Assembly: GCF_034092395.1 (NCBI RefSeq)
Contig: NZ_CP139301.1
Span: forward strand, 1,860,001-1,924,000
Reading direction: 5' to 3'
DNA length: 64,000 bases
Source of the DNA: Prochlorococcus sp. MIT 1307
Lineage (GTDB): Bacteria > Cyanobacteriota > Cyanobacteriia > PCC-6307 > Cyanobiaceae
Within the stretch, counting starts at the first letter, position 1. Every line of letters starts with the position of its first letter. Made by a program: the position numbers and the translations under genes. Shown piece after piece: positions 8,465-18,266 of this stretch. Below the pieces are notes generated by a model, which saw nothing but the letters and a program-made list of their open reading frames with translations, did not search any database and was not told the DNA's origin.

Positions 8465-10225
8465 CTATGGTTCCAGACTTATCAAACCATTACGTACTCT
8501 GTATACTTTATCGCAAAAATCAAGTGTGGATAGTCTGTGCGCAACCATTACAATAGTCATATTGCTATTAAGCTTCCTGATTGATTCCATAACCAATGAT
8601 TCTGTCTTGTTGTCCAGAGCACTAGTTGCTTCGTCCAGGATAAGTAATTTTGCTTTGGTATAAAGTGCACGCGCTATTCCAATTCTTTGCCTTTGACCTC
8701 CACTTATCTTTATGCCTTGTTCTCCAACTTTACTTTGGTATGAAGAGGGAAGTGATTCAATAAATTTATCAATACAGGCATTTTTCGCACATCTTTTTAT
8801 TAATTTTAAATCCATTTTCTCCTCAGGGATACCAAAGGCAATGTTTTGTGCAAATGTAGAGTCAGACAAATAGATCATTTGAGGTACATGTGCAACTGAA
8901 GGTAGTAAGGTCTGTTCATCTAAACCATTGGAATTATCATTTAACTTGATCCCATCAACTAATATCTCTCCTCTTGAAGGATCAACTAACCCAAGTAACA
9001 GATCTATAAAAGTACTTTTACCACAGCCACTTTCTCCAACAATTCCTATTCTCTCACCCTTTTTGACAATTAAATTAATAGAATTGAATAAATCCTCATT
9101 AGAGTTTTTATATCTAAAGGAAACATTTCTAAACTCTATGTTTTGAGTGAAATTTATTTTCTTGGTATGAGAATAAGCCAAATATCTTTGTTTTATTGGC
9201 AAATTGACTATCCTCATTAGGCTTTCCACCGAATTCCTGTCATGCCTTAAAGCAGTTAGAGCAGCATAGCTTTGTTGAAGAGAGGGTAATAATCTTTGGC
9301 AGCCAAGCGCCATTGCACCCAATAGTGGAAAGATGGATGTTGTTTCACTGTTGACTTCAGAATCTATTATTACAGAGAAAAGAGAAATACTAATTAAAAG
9401 TATTATTCCCATAGCTTCAATTAAAAATCTAGGTGAACTTGCCAGAAATTGACTTTCACCATCTATATACCTTCTTTTCCTGTCTGTAGTTTTAAATAAA
9501 CTTATAAAGTAATTTTGGTTATTCCCTATTATGATATCTCTAATAGAGCCAATACTTTCTTGTAAGATCTTAAGTTGCCTTTCTATAAGCAAGACAGCTT
9601 GCTTACTATTTGAAAGGAGTCTTTGCTTACTTGAATAAATTAAAGTTAAATATGAGATGCCAAGAAAGAACATAGCGTATATAGTGAATTTAGTATCTAC
9701 ATAAAGTAGGCCTGTTATCAGCCCTAGAGATGTAAAGAATGATGAGATTATACGAAGAGCATTGATAATAAAATTTACGGATATACTGGTATAATTTGCA
9801 ATTACAGCAATTAAGTTACTACTATTCGTATTGACATGATATGTATAGGTCTGGGATATTATGCTTGTATATGCTTTGGAACTTAAATCACTGCCAATAG
9901 ATTCTGCTAAGTATATATAAGATCTCAAATTTATAGTTTTCATACAACATGCAACTATTGCACATATCATGAATGCAATTGATAAAATTAGCTGTAGATC
10001 TTTTATTTCTTCTATCCCTAGCTGCTTGACAAGCTGAATAATAATTTCATTTTGACTTGTAAGCTCAGGGCTTGATATCACTAATAAAAATGGCATGACT
10101 AATGCCAAAGTGAAAAATTCTGTAAAGGAAGTTGAGATCATCAAAACGAGAATCCCAGCTAATTGATACTTTCTTTTTCTTTTAAGGGCTCGTATAACCT
10201 CTACGATTAATTTGAAGCTTTTCAA
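8465..10225 (-). CDS. ABC transporter, fused permease and ATPase (lipid/oligosaccharide flippase type)
   Basis: 586 residues. About residues 1-320 form an exporter transmembrane domain with several hydrophobic spans. The C-terminal ATPase has Walker A GESGCGKST, signature ISGGQRQRIGIARAL and Walker B LLILDEATSALD. This half-transporter layout matches MsbA and PglK, and the protein would work as a homodimer. Its place between glycosyltransferase and nucleotide-sugar genes suggests that it flips a lipid-linked glycan across the plasma membrane. The substrate is inferred from context only. Confidence 0.88.
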   Translation of the reverse strand: MKSFKLIVEVIRALKRKRKYQLAGILVLMISTSFTEFFTLALVMPFLLVISSPELTSQNEIIIQLVKQLGIEEIKDLQLILSIAFMICAIVACCMKTINLRSYIYLAESIGSDLSSKAYTSIISQTYTYHVNTNSSNLIAVIANYTSISVNFIINALRIISSFFTSLGLITGLLYVDTKFTIYAMFFLGISYLTLIYSSKQRLLSNSKQAVLLIERQLKILQESIGSIRDIIIGNNQNYFISLFKTTDRKRRYIDGESQFLASSPRFLIEAMGIILLISISLFSVIIDSEVNSETTSIFPLLGAMALGCQRLLPSLQQSYAALTALRHDRNSVESLMRIVNLPIKQRYLAYSHTKKINFTQNIEFRNVSFRYKNSNEDLFNSINLIVKKGERIGIVGESGCGKSTFIDLLLGLVDPSRGEILVDGIKLNDNSNGLDEQTLLPSVAHVPQMIYLSDSTFAQNIAFGIPEEKMDLKLIKRCAKNACIDKFIESLPSSYQSKVGEQGIKISGGQRQRIGIARALYTKAKLLILDEATSALDNKTESLVMESIRKLNSNMTIVMVAHRLSTLDFCDKVYRVRNGLISLEP

Positions 10226-10587
10226 ATCTAATACTTCATGTCTATTTATTATAATACAGTATTAAGAATGCTTTATAGTTAAATTTTTAACTTTATCTAA
10301 AAATGTCTTCAGATGATTTATTTCCACCCTAACTGCGCTGATTACATAATATCAAGACTTATTTGCGCTTTATGGTGAATTATCTCTTATCATTTAGTCC
10401 AATGAGAGAGAATTGACAATTATTTTTATACAGTCATCTTAATCCATTATGTAATTAAATTATTGGCGAATGGGAATTGTTTTAGGGACATAAGACTTGA
10501 ATTGTATATATATTTTTAAGATTATAACTTGTCTTTGAGAAGTGAATGCCTTATTTTTAATTGTCGTTCCAATACCTGCTCTTTTTA
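10226..10587. other. Gene-free divergent intergenic region
   Basis: About 360 bp of AT-rich sequence between the ABC flippase and the acetyltransferase gene. I see no RNA gene, repeat or terminator that I would defend. Confidence 0.45.
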
Positions 10588-11082
10588 ATGATTAAATTTA
10601 GACCCCTTCAAGTTAAGGATGTTTCACAGTCATATGTTCTATGGTTTTCCAACAAAGATGTTGTTAAATATTCTGATAATCAATATCGTATTTTTACTTT
10701 AGAGGGTCAGAAGCTATATGTCGAGCAATGTATTAAGGACAAAGATATTGACTTGTACGGAATATTTTATGATGATATTCACATAGGGAATATCTCTCTT
10801 AGTAACTTGACATCGCACCACAAACGCGCAGAACTCACCTATTGCATAGGTATTACAAGCTATTGGGGAAAAGGAATTGGTCGAAAGGCTATATCAGAAA
10901 TGATTACTGTTGCAAGAAACAAATATCAATTGAAAAAGCTATATGCTGGTGTTTCCAGTCTTAATTATGGTAGTAAGATTGCGTTAGAGCATAATAATTT
11001 TTTATTAGAAGGTGTTAGGAAGGATCATCTATTCTATAATAGCACTTGGTCCGATCAATTAGATTATGGATTGATTCTCTGA
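10588..11082 (+). CDS. GNAT family N-acetyltransferase
   Basis: The frame opens at a TTG at 10561, but the ATG at 10588 gives the family-typical start MIKFRPLQ and a 164-residue protein, so I use it. The acetyl-CoA pyrophosphate loop is visible as YWGKGIGRKA in the middle. The family includes PseH and other sugar N-acetyltransferases as well as RimJ-type enzymes. Inside a polysaccharide island an amino-sugar substrate is likely (inference). Convergent with the GT2 gene downstream. Confidence 0.82.
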   Translation: MIKFRPLQVKDVSQSYVLWFSNKDVVKYSDNQYRIFTLEGQKLYVEQCIKDKDIDLYGIFYDDIHIGNISLSNLTSHHKRAELTYCIGITSYWGKGIGRKAISEMITVARNKYQLKKLYAGVSSLNYGSKIALEHNNFLLEGVRKDHLFYNSTWSDQLDYGLIL

Positions 11083-11117
11083 GCTTGACTAAATCACTAA
11101 TATAGTTGTTTAAAGGT

Positions 11118-11909
11118 TTAATTCTTATAGCGTACTAACAGTCTTTTTAAAATGCCATATGTATGGAACATTAATGTCTTAACAGAAGAAACTATTGCAA
11201 GTATTAGACTTTGTGAAAATGTGTAGCCTCCCTCTTTAAATGCCTTGAACTGATAGCCAATTAATATCAATTTATTTGAGGTAAGAGAATCCTTTCTCCT
11301 TAATATTAAGACAGGATGAGTTGAGTTGCAATATAAACATTCTGTTGTTTGAAGAATCTTCATCCAAGTCGCATAATCATTTCTTTTTTTTAATTTAGAA
11401 TATCCGCCTGAATTAATTATTAGTTTACGTGAGATAATAACAGTCGAGTTTGATATAGGATTTTCAAATAATAAATCCCTTTTTTTTATGCTGTTAACCT
11501 TAAGCATCCTTTTATTTATGACTTCTAACCCCTGATTTACATATATATAAGGTGATGCACTAAATAAGGCATTTGTCTCTTTTATATGTCTTGTCCTATC
11601 CTTTAAATAGTTATTTGGCCATATATCATCACTATCGATAAATGCTATATATGCTGCTTTTGCAATCCTTATCCCGTAGTCTCGGGAAGAGCCTGCTCCA
11701 ATATTTTTAGACTCGTTTTCGATGATCTTATATTTTTTATTGACGGGCACCTTGTCTAGTAAATTTCTTATTTTTATTTTTAATTCCAATGAAGCTCCAT
11801 CACTTACTATTAAGAACTCTTCGAAAAATCCTAATTGACTAATAACAGAAGCTATGCTTTTAGATATGTATGGGTTATCGTATTTAATAGGCATTATTAT
11901 AGATATCAT
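11118..11909 (-). CDS. Family 2 glycosyltransferase
   Basis: 263 residues. Starts with the GT2 strand SIIMPIKYDNPYI, then FLIVSDGAS and the nucleotide-sugar motif AYIAFIDSDDIWP. The C-terminal end has a hydrophobic stretch followed by basic residues, which may attach the protein to the membrane. It follows fcl by three bases on the same strand, so it is probably cotranscribed with fcl and gmd. It could transfer fucose or another local sugar; this is a guess from position. Confidence 0.85.
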   Translation of the reverse strand: MISIIMPIKYDNPYISKSIASVISQLGFFEEFLIVSDGASLELKIKIRNLLDKVPVNKKYKIIENESKNIGAGSSRDYGIRIAKAAYIAFIDSDDIWPNNYLKDRTRHIKETNALFSASPYIYVNQGLEVINKRMLKVNSIKKRDLLFENPISNSTVIISRKLIINSGGYSKLKKRNDYATWMKILQTTECLYCNSTHPVLILRRKDSLTSNKLILIGYQFKAFKEGGYTFSQSLILAIVSSVKTLMFHTYGILKRLLVRYKN

Positions 11910-11912
11910 AAT

Positions 11913-12935
11913 CTATAATATTTTACTACTTATATTTCTAAGATTGTCGATTGAATAGTTTTCTTCAAAATCTACCAGACTCTTCTTGAGTCCCTCTTCT
12001 AGATTTATTGAAGCATTCCATCCTAAATTTCTCAATCTGCTTACATCAAGTAATTTTCTAAAAGTACCGTCAGGTTTGGTTGTATCCCATTCAATATTTC
12101 CATTAAAACCTGTAATATTAGCTAGCAAAACTGTTAGATCTTTTATACTAATATCTATGCCAGTTCCAACGTTGAGATGATTTAGAGGCTTGCCATCCTT
12201 ATCTAGAGGGGCATTTATTGCATCTGGATTCCATTGCTCTAAAGCAAAAACACATGCCTCTCCTAGATCTTCCACATGTAGAAATTCTCTTAGTGGGCTT
12301 CCTGTCCCCCAGCAAACCACACTCTTTTGATTTCCCTTAGCTCCCATATAGAATTTTCTAATTAGTGAAGGAAGGACGTGGCTATTTTTTGGATGATAAT
12401 TATCTCCAGGTCCATATAAATTTGTTGGCATGAGACTTATTGCATCGAATTTATATTGTTTTCTAAGAGCAGAGCATAACCTTAAGCCAGCAATTTTTGC
12501 AATGGCATAACTTTCATTGGTTTTTTCCAGTTCACCTTTTAGCAGTTCCTCTTCTGTGATTGGTTGATTAGCTTCTCTTGGATAGATGCAACTACTGCCT
12601 AAAAACAATAATCTTCTTACACCAAATTTCCAGGCGCTTTCTATAACACTTGTTTGAATTTTAAGATTCTCCAAAAGGTACTCAGTGGGATATGTTCTAT
12701 TTGCTTCAATTCCACCAACCTTTGCAGCTGCAAGTATTACTACTGAAGGCTTCTCTTTTAAAAAAAACAACTCAACAGCATTTTGGTCAGATAAATCAAG
12801 ATCTTTCCTATTAACTTTCAATTGATGATTATAGTTATACTTACTTAAAGCTCGACATATTGCAGCCCCAACCATGCCGTTATGACCGGCTACAAAGATC
12901 TTGTCAGATGAGGTTATTAATTTAGGGGAAGTCAA
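11913..12935 (-). CDS. fcl: GDP-L-fucose synthase
   Basis: 340 residues. N-terminal GHNGMVG Rossmann motif, LGSSCIYP and catalytic SYAIAK with the Tyr and Lys of the SDR triad; MPTNLYGPGDNY is typical of Fcl/WcaG. It epimerises and reduces GDP-4-keto-6-deoxymannose to GDP-L-fucose using NADPH. gmd lies directly upstream on the same strand and supplies the substrate. There is an N-terminal extension of about ten residues before the Rossmann strand. Confidence 0.93.
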   Translation of the reverse strand: MTSPKLITSSDKIFVAGHNGMVGAAICRALSKYNYNHQLKVNRKDLDLSDQNAVELFFLKEKPSVVILAAAKVGGIEANRTYPTEYLLENLKIQTSVIESAWKFGVRRLLFLGSSCIYPREANQPITEEELLKGELEKTNESYAIAKIAGLRLCSALRKQYKFDAISLMPTNLYGPGDNYHPKNSHVLPSLIRKFYMGAKGNQKSVVCWGTGSPLREFLHVEDLGEACVFALEQWNPDAINAPLDKDGKPLNHLNVGTGIDISIKDLTVLLANITGFNGNIEWDTTKPDGTFRKLLDVSRLRNLGWNASINLEEGLKKSLVDFEENYSIDNLRNISSKIL

Positions 12936-12989
12936 TAATTCAACCTCTCTTGCTGTAATTTAACACTATTTATACAATATCTTTTCGTT

Positions 12990-14123
12990 TTAGGACTGAC
13001 TCTCAAAACCTTTATGCTGCAATAGAGCGATTTCGCCAGCCTCTTTTCTATCGTTAAGAACCATTTCTGCTACTAATTCTTCTAGCGTTGTAGTAGCCGT
13101 CCAACCTAATTTCTCTCTGGCTTTACTAGCATCTCCAAGAAGTGTATCAACTTCGGTCGGGCGAAAGTACGCAGAATCAATACGTACAACAGCTTTTTGA
13201 TTGTCTGCACGAAATCCACACTCATTCAACCCTTTCCCTTTCCAATTAATTCCACCCCAGCCCAATTGAATAGCAGCAAGCTCTATGAATTGACGAACAC
13301 TTGCTTGCCGTCCTGTCGCAATTACAAAATCTTCTGGTTTCTCTTGTTGAAGCATGCGCCATTGCATTTCAACATAATCTCGTGCATGCCCCCAGTCGCG
13401 AAGTGATTCTAGGTTCCCTATGTATAGACATTTCTCCAATCCAGCGTCAATACGAGAAAGAGCGCGAGTTATTTTTCGGGTCACAAATGTTTCTCCTCTT
13501 CTTGGAGACTCATGATTAAACAGAATTCCATTGCAAGCGTACATTCCGTATGCTTCTCTGTAGTTAACTGTTATCCAGAATCCATATAACTTTGCTACTG
13601 CGTAAGGACTTCTAGGGTAAAAAGGAGTTTTCTCACTTTGAGGAATATCTTGAACCATTCCATATAGTTCACTTGTGCTTGCTTGGTATATTCTTGTGTG
13701 ACTGGATAAGCCAAGAATTCTTACAGCTTCTAAAATCCTGAGGGTTCCAATTGCATCTGAGTTTGCAGTATATTCAGGCGATTCAAAACTCACTGCCACA
13801 TGACTTTGAGCACCTAAATTGTAAATTTCATCAGGTTGTACTTGTTGAATAATTCTTATTAAATTTGTACTATCTGTTAGGTCTCCATAATGAAGAAACA
13901 TACGTTGATTCTTCTCGTGTGGATCTTGATATAGATGGTCAATTCGTTGTGTATTTAAGCTGCTTGCTCGTCTTTTTATACCATGAACTTCATAGCCTTT
14001 TTCCAAAAGTAATTCGGCAAGATAGCTTCCATCTTGGCCAGTTACACCTGTGATAATTGCCTTCTTTTGTTTTTTCTCTTTTTGACTTTTGGGGTTAATG
14101 CTCTCTGGTTTATTTTTATTCAT
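12990..14123 (-). CDS. gmd: GDP-mannose 4,6-dehydratase
   Basis: 377 residues. [14 protein letters not shown] is the NADP-binding motif of GMD, with STSELYG and SPYAVAK carrying the catalytic residues and [15 protein letters not shown] downstream. It converts GDP-D-mannose to GDP-4-keto-6-deoxy-D-mannose. The first 20 residues are a lysine-rich extension that the family usually lacks; the first ATG after it lies inside the fold, so the start seems right. Its base composition is closer to the core genome than its neighbours, suggesting an older island gene (visual impression). Confidence 0.95.
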   Translation of the reverse strand: MNKNKPESINPKSQKEKKQKKAIITGVTGQDGSYLAELLLEKGYEVHGIKRRASSLNTQRIDHLYQDPHEKNQRMFLHYGDLTDSTNLIRIIQQVQPDEIYNLGAQSHVAVSFESPEYTANSDAIGTLRILEAVRILGLSSHTRIYQASTSELYGMVQDIPQSEKTPFYPRSPYAVAKLYGFWITVNYREAYGMYACNGILFNHESPRRGETFVTRKITRALSRIDAGLEKCLYIGNLESLRDWGHARDYVEMQWRMLQQEKPEDFVIATGRQASVRQFIELAAIQLGWGGINWKGKGLNECGFRADNQKAVVRIDSAYFRPTEVDTLLGDASKAREKLGWTATTTLEELVAEMVLNDRKEAGEIALLQHKGFESQS

Positions 14124-14653
14124 GGAAGCTCATATCTTCTAAGGATGACAGTAGGTATGCTACATACTAATCATTATGATCAATTTTTATTTGTATTCAA
14201 GCTTATACTACCTATTGCGTCTATAAGAGATGAGGCTTCTAGGTTTTTAGTTAATTTTCATTGAAGCTGTAAGCCTTTATCTACATCATTGCAAATCTTA
14301 GTAAGGATTCACTAGTGAATCTATATGTAGTAATTCAAAATTTTAAGCATACTTAAATTCTAGGATTATGTCTAAGAATAAAGTGGATTTATATTCTTTA
14401 TACTATTATCACTTTTCATGTCATATGAAATGTTGCAATGAATGGCTGGCTTTTTGAAATATTTGAGCCTGTTTCGCAATAGACCATGAAATGGACCTTT
14501 CTATTAACTTAGCCTAATGAATTTTTAGTCATTTATTTCTACTTACTATACTACTAATTGTTTTCCTTGAAATTGTAATGACTAAAACCATTAAAGCAAT
14601 ATATGATTTGGATTAGAATATAGAATCTTCTTCTTCTATTTTAGTTCTAATTC
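14124..14653. other. Gene-free divergent intergenic region between gmd and the UDP-xylose synthase gene
   Basis: About 530 bp, AT-rich, no convincing gene. It must carry the promoters of both divergent units. It contains the palindrome listed separately. Confidence 0.5.
14281..14330. promoter_or_regulatory. Nested palindrome, possible operator
   Basis: GATTCACTAGTGAATC at 14306-14321 is a perfect 16-bp palindrome. Around it, CTACAT (14281-14286) and ATGTAG (14325-14330) form outer arms. It sits in a divergent intergenic region, where a dimeric regulator could bind. About one perfect 16-bp palindrome is expected by chance in a window this size, so this is weak evidence. Confidence 0.25.
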
Positions 14654-15595
14654 ATGTCAGCTTTGGTTCGCAATCTGGTCACTGGAGGCGCAGGCTTTTT
14701 AGGCTCTCACCTTGTTGATCGTTTAATGCAAGGCGGAGAAGAAGTTATTTGCCTCGATAATTATTTCACAGGTAGAAAAAGCAATGTTATGAACTGGATT
14801 TCAAACCCGCGTTTTGAGTTAATTCGTCATGACGTCACTGAACCAATACAGCTTGAGGTTGATAGAATTTGGCATTTGGCTTGCCCAGCCTCGCCTTTGA
14901 GTTATCAGTACAACCCTATCAAGACGTCCAAGACAAGTTTTTTAGGTACTTACAATATGCTGGGGTTAGCAAGGAGAGTGAAAGCTCGATTCCTAATGGC
15001 TTCAACAAGTGAAATATATGGCAATCCAGAAGTTCACCCTCAACCTGAATCATATAAAGGCTGTGTTAACACAATTGGAGTTAGAAGTTGCTATGACGAA
15101 GGGAAACGAATTGCAGAGACGTTATGTTTTGACTACTATCGTATGCATGAATTGGATATAAGAGTAGCTCGTATCTTTAATACTTATGGACCTCGAATGG
15201 TTGAGAATGATGGAAGAGTTGTAAGCAACTTTGTTGTTCAGGCTTTGAAGAATAAACCATTAACATTATATGGTAATGGAAATCAAACCAGATCATTTTG
15301 TTATGTAGATGACTTGGTAGAAGGTTTAATCAGGTTGATGAATTCTAATTGCTTAGGACCAATTAATCTTGGAAATCCTATGGAGTTTACTATTAGAGAG
15401 TTAGCTGAGTTAGTGCGAAAAAAGATTAATCCAAATCTAGATATAACTACTCATCAATTACCACAAGATGACCCTGTCCAACGTCAGCCAGTAATAGATT
15501 TAGCTAAAAAGGAATTAAACTGGGAGCCGAAGATCTCTCTTGAAAATGGTCTTACTAAGACAATCAAGTATTTCCAAGAAACAATAAAACTATAA
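14654..15595 (+). CDS. UDP-glucuronate decarboxylase (UDP-xylose synthase)
   Basis: 313 residues. The [10 protein letters not shown] Rossmann motif, [16 protein letters not shown] and the distinctive SCYDEGKR catalytic segment mark the UXS family; [10 protein letters not shown] follows. It oxidises and decarboxylates UDP-glucuronate to UDP-xylose with bound NAD. It is followed on the same strand by UDP-glucuronate 4-epimerase, so two enzymes acting on UDP-glucuronate are adjacent. Soluble cytoplasmic enzyme. Confidence 0.92.
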   Translation: MSALVRNLVTGGAGFLGSHLVDRLMQGGEEVICLDNYFTGRKSNVMNWISNPRFELIRHDVTEPIQLEVDRIWHLACPASPLSYQYNPIKTSKTSFLGTYNMLGLARRVKARFLMASTSEIYGNPEVHPQPESYKGCVNTIGVRSCYDEGKRIAETLCFDYYRMHELDIRVARIFNTYGPRMVENDGRVVSNFVVQALKNKPLTLYGNGNQTRSFCYVDDLVEGLIRLMNSNCLGPINLGNPMEFTIRELAELVRKKINPNLDITTHQLPQDDPVQRQPVIDLAKKELNWEPKISLENGLTKTIKYFQETIKL

Positions 15596-15677
15596 TATAA
15601 ATTCGTTTTAGCGCGCATTCCTTGATTGATAGATTATATTATCTTTGAGATGAACCACCTTTAGAAAATTTGTCATA

Positions 15678-16715
15678 ATGTTTTCCGACAGGTCCACTAT
15701 TCTTATTACAGGTGCTGCAGGCTTTATAGGGTCAGCATTAGTTCGTAAGTTATTGAAAAAAGGAGAGAAAATAATAGGTATTGATAATCTTAATTCTTAT
15801 TACGACCCAAATCTAAAAAAAGATCGCCTTATAGAGATAGAGAAGGAAGTTGTTGGTTGTTCGGGGGCATGGAATTTCTATGAGCTCTCAATAGAAGATG
15901 ATATTTCCCTGAGTAAGGTTTTCAAGATTGAAACTCCTAACATAGTTGTTAATCTTGCTGCCCAGGCAGGTGTTAGGTACTCATTAGAGAATCCTTCCGC
16001 TTATTTGAAAAGTAACTTATTAGGCTTTGGTAATGTCCTTGAAGCATGCCGTAATAATGATATAGATCACCTTGTATACGCATCTAGTAGCTCTGTTTAT
16101 GGAGGTAATCATAATTTGCCTTTTCAAGAGAGCCAAGGTGTGAACCATCCAGTAAGTCTTTATGCCGCGACAAAAAAAGCCAATGAATTAATGGCTCATA
16201 CTTATAGCCATCTTTATCAACTGCCTGCGACTGCTTTGCGCTTTTTTACTGTATATGGTCCTTGGGGGAGGCCTGATATGGCGCCGATGCTTTTTACGAA
16301 GTCAATTCTTTCTGGTGTACCAATTCGAGTTAATAATTACGGGCGCATGCAAAGAGACTTTACCTATATAGATGACATTGTAGAAGGCTTATCTCGTTGT
16401 TGTTATAAGCCAGCTACTCCCAACCCTAGCTTCGACTCTTTACACCCTGACCCAGCAACTTCTTCTGCCCCACATCGCATTTTTAATATTGGTAATAGTC
16501 AGCCAATTGATCTTTTGAGCTTTATAGAATTAATCGAAAAAACATTAGGGATTAAGGCAAAAAAGGATTTCCAGCCACTACCACCAGGTGATGTCATAGC
16601 CACAGCAGCTGATACGAAGGCGTTGGAATCCTGGATTGGCTTTAGGCCTATGACTACAATTGAAGAAGGAGTTAAAAGATTTTTAGATTGGTATCTAGAT
16701 TATTATCAGGCTTGA
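15678..16715 (+). CDS. UDP-glucuronate 4-epimerase
   Basis: 345 residues, typical of CapI/LspL-type epimerases. GAAGFIGSAL at the N-terminus binds NAD. NLAAQAGVRYSLENP, ASSSSVYGG and LYAATKKANE are family hallmarks, as is VYGPWGRPDMA. It interconverts UDP-glucuronate and UDP-galacturonate. It lies 82 bp after the UDP-xylose synthase gene on the same strand. A terminator-like hairpin with eight T lies downstream at 16952-17000. Confidence 0.9.
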   Translation: MFSDRSTILITGAAGFIGSALVRKLLKKGEKIIGIDNLNSYYDPNLKKDRLIEIEKEVVGCSGAWNFYELSIEDDISLSKVFKIETPNIVVNLAAQAGVRYSLENPSAYLKSNLLGFGNVLEACRNNDIDHLVYASSSSVYGGNHNLPFQESQGVNHPVSLYAATKKANELMAHTYSHLYQLPATALRFFTVYGPWGRPDMAPMLFTKSILSGVPIRVNNYGRMQRDFTYIDDIVEGLSRCCYKPATPNPSFDSLHPDPATSSAPHRIFNIGNSQPIDLLSFIELIEKTLGIKAKKDFQPLPPGDVIATAADTKALESWIGFRPMTTIEEGVKRFLDWYLDYYQA

Positions 16716-16822
16716 TATTTGAATATAGGCTTTAGGATATACCAATAGATTTATTGAAAGACTCTCGATTAATTAGAAGTACTTTAATCGCTATTCATCC
16801 GTTTGCTTAAGTATAAACTTGA

Positions 16823-16885
16823 GGAATGAATTATGACTAGATGATTTCTTCTACTGGTAAAAATGCTCTAGTCATAAATTATTCC
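16823..16885. repeat. Long inverted repeat (19-bp arms, 25-base loop)
   Basis: Arms 16823-16841 and 16867-16885. The inner 11 bp (TTATGACTAGA / TCTAGTCATAA) and the outer 5 bp (GGAAT / ATTCC) pair perfectly. The three positions between contain one mismatch and one possible G-U pair. No T-tract follows, so it is not a simple terminator. It may be part of a small RNA or a relic of a mobile repeat. Confidence 0.6.
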
Positions 16886-16951
16886 ATAGTATTTTAATTT
16901 AATACTATTAAGAAATAGGCTCAGCTTACTTCTTACTTAAAAGTAGAGCAA

Positions 16952-17000
16952 ACATCTTCTCCTTCAGTTTTAAGAATGAAGTGGAAGATGTATTTTTTTT
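16952..17000 (+). terminator. Rho-independent terminator-like hairpin with T8
   Basis: ACATCTTC...TTCA (from 16952) pairs with TGAAG...GAAGATGT (to 16991) with a two-base mismatch in the middle, and eight T follow at 16993-17000. It would end transcription from the UDP-glucuronate 4-epimerase gene, or from a small RNA carrying the inverted repeat at 16823-16885. Confidence 0.55.
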
Positions 17001-17245
17001 GTCTGGATGAGGCCTTGCAAATTTTTTAGTTTAATCAGCCAAAGAGAAAGCTTTCATCTATTGTTTTCTTGATCTATATGGATGCAAGAATAAGTTTTTG
17101 AAGCTTGACATGCGCCGCTTGCGTTTCAGCAGATTCAATGATGACAGTAAGAGAACCTGCAAGTTAGGTATTTGTTCTCAGTCTAAAAGGTATAGAGTTG
17201 GCTCCTATTTTTCCTGTTGGGCTCTATTAATAGGCTCTAAAGGCT

Positions 17246-17632
17246 ATGTCTAAGGTTATTCCTCTTATTTCAATAGGCTCTCAGGTAAAAATTGCCCCTG
17301 AAAAAGTTCGAGACCGAGTTCCGCGCAGATTGAGCGAATTGCTGTCTGAGCAACCGTTTGGAACAGTTGTTGACTACAAAATGACTGATGGTACAAGCAT
17401 TGGATTTATCTTAGAGTTAAGTGACGGCTCAATTAGTTGGTTCTTTCAAGAGGAATTGAAGATTTTAGAGGAGGGGGGGGCATCCTTAGCACTTATCAAT
17501 GAAAAAGCTAGAGAAGTTGCTAAGGGCAAGATAATAGAATACCCAATTATAAATACGAATAATATTATAGATATTTTGAATCCATTTAATTTCTTGAGAT
17601 GGCTTTTGTATTCTCTAAAAGATATCTACTGA
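17246..17632 (+). CDS. PetP-like SH3 protein (DUF2862/Tsr0524 family) with C-terminal extension
   Basis: 128 residues. Residues 7-75 match the DUF2862 pattern: a basic strand (GSQVKIAPEKVRDRVPRR), then GTVVDYKMTDGTSIGFILEL and SWFFQEEL. In cyanobacteria this family is PetP, a small SH3-fold subunit of the cytochrome b6f complex that affects electron flow. Classical PetP has only about 65-75 residues. Here about 50 more follow, ending in an aromatic segment that may touch the membrane. The function is inferred from the family, and a paralogue with another role is possible. Confidence 0.62.
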   Translation: MSKVIPLISIGSQVKIAPEKVRDRVPRRLSELLSEQPFGTVVDYKMTDGTSIGFILELSDGSISWFFQEELKILEEGGASLALINEKAREVAKGKIIEYPIINTNNIIDILNPFNFLRWLLYSLKDIY

Positions 17633-18077
17633 CGGCTTTGTTCCAGTTGTTAATTTCAAGTCTTCTGATTGCTTTTTAATTGGATTGCTAAAGAATAAAA
17701 CTTATTGATATTAATTAGCTAAATGCTTTATTTCATGCCTCCCTTTAAGGCTTAAATTTTTTAAGATTAGTCCCTGATGTTAATCTTGATGCTCTGATTA
17801 GCTTTATATATTTATAGTTAAAAATATCATACCTAAGCTATCCAAGTGATAGCTAATCATAATTAGCGCCTGTAGTTAAGTTGTAATTGGCTCCGGATTT
17901 AATTTTAGTTCTTAATCAGCCAAGCTTCTTATCTCTTGCCGCGCAGAGGCTTGACTCCATCCTTCCTTCAAAAGTAAATTTTGTATTTCATGCCACCATG
18001 GCCTATATAAATATATAGCAGCATTCACATATGAGACAAAATGAACTAAATGCTATTCCGCTAGTGATTGGACTTTA
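17633..18077. other. AT-rich region with a possible short ORF and a small hairpin
   Basis: About 445 bp before the first tRNA. AGCTATC-CAAGT-GATAGCT at 17836-17854 is a perfect 7-bp hairpin with no T-run. A possible 38-codon frame is listed separately. Nothing else is supported. Confidence 0.4.
17912..18028 (-). CDS. Possible short protein or C-terminal remnant (38 codons)
   Basis: A GTG at 18028 opens a 38-codon minus-strand frame ending at 17912. The translation contains RPWWHEIQNLLLKEGWSQ and ends RQEIRSLAD. The composition looks protein-like, but there is no clear ribosome binding site. It lies just beyond the 3' side of the first tRNA-Arg, so it could be the leftover end of an older inserted gene. 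Not recognised. Confidence 0.25.
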   Translation of the reverse strand: MNAAIYLYRPWWHEIQNLLLKEGWSQASARQEIRSLAD

Positions 18078-18081
18078 GCAA

Positions 18082-18155
18082 CGCTCCCTGCAAGATTCGA
18101 ACTTGCGACAAGCTGCTTAGAAGGCAGCTGCTCTATCCAGCTGAGCTAAGGGAGC
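18082..18155 (-). tRNA. tRNA-Arg (anticodon UCU), copy 1
   Basis: A complete cloverleaf reads on the minus strand: acceptor GCTCCCT/AGGGAGC, D-arm GCTC/GAGC, anticodon stem GCTGC/GCAGC with loop CTTCTAA, and T-arm GCAAG-TTCGAAT-CTTGC. The anticodon TCT decodes AGA. CCA is not encoded. It is identical to the copy at 20399-20472; identity also covers four bases past the discriminator, giving a 78-bp perfect direct repeat (18078-18155 and 20395-20472). Confidence 0.95.
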
Positions 18156-18266
18156 TGGCGGTTTTTGTAACCATTTGGTCACTGGGCTGGTCACTGAGAG
18201 AAAACAGTAACGAACCGTTTCTCAAATTACTAGTTAGCCCTGCCTGCATTCAAGAAGAAGTGGGTT

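Noticed and set aside
17110-17253. 47-codon plus-strand frame ending inside the start of the PetP-like gene
   Set aside because: Arg/Ser/Cys-rich, no family pattern and no ribosome site; overlaps a better gene start.
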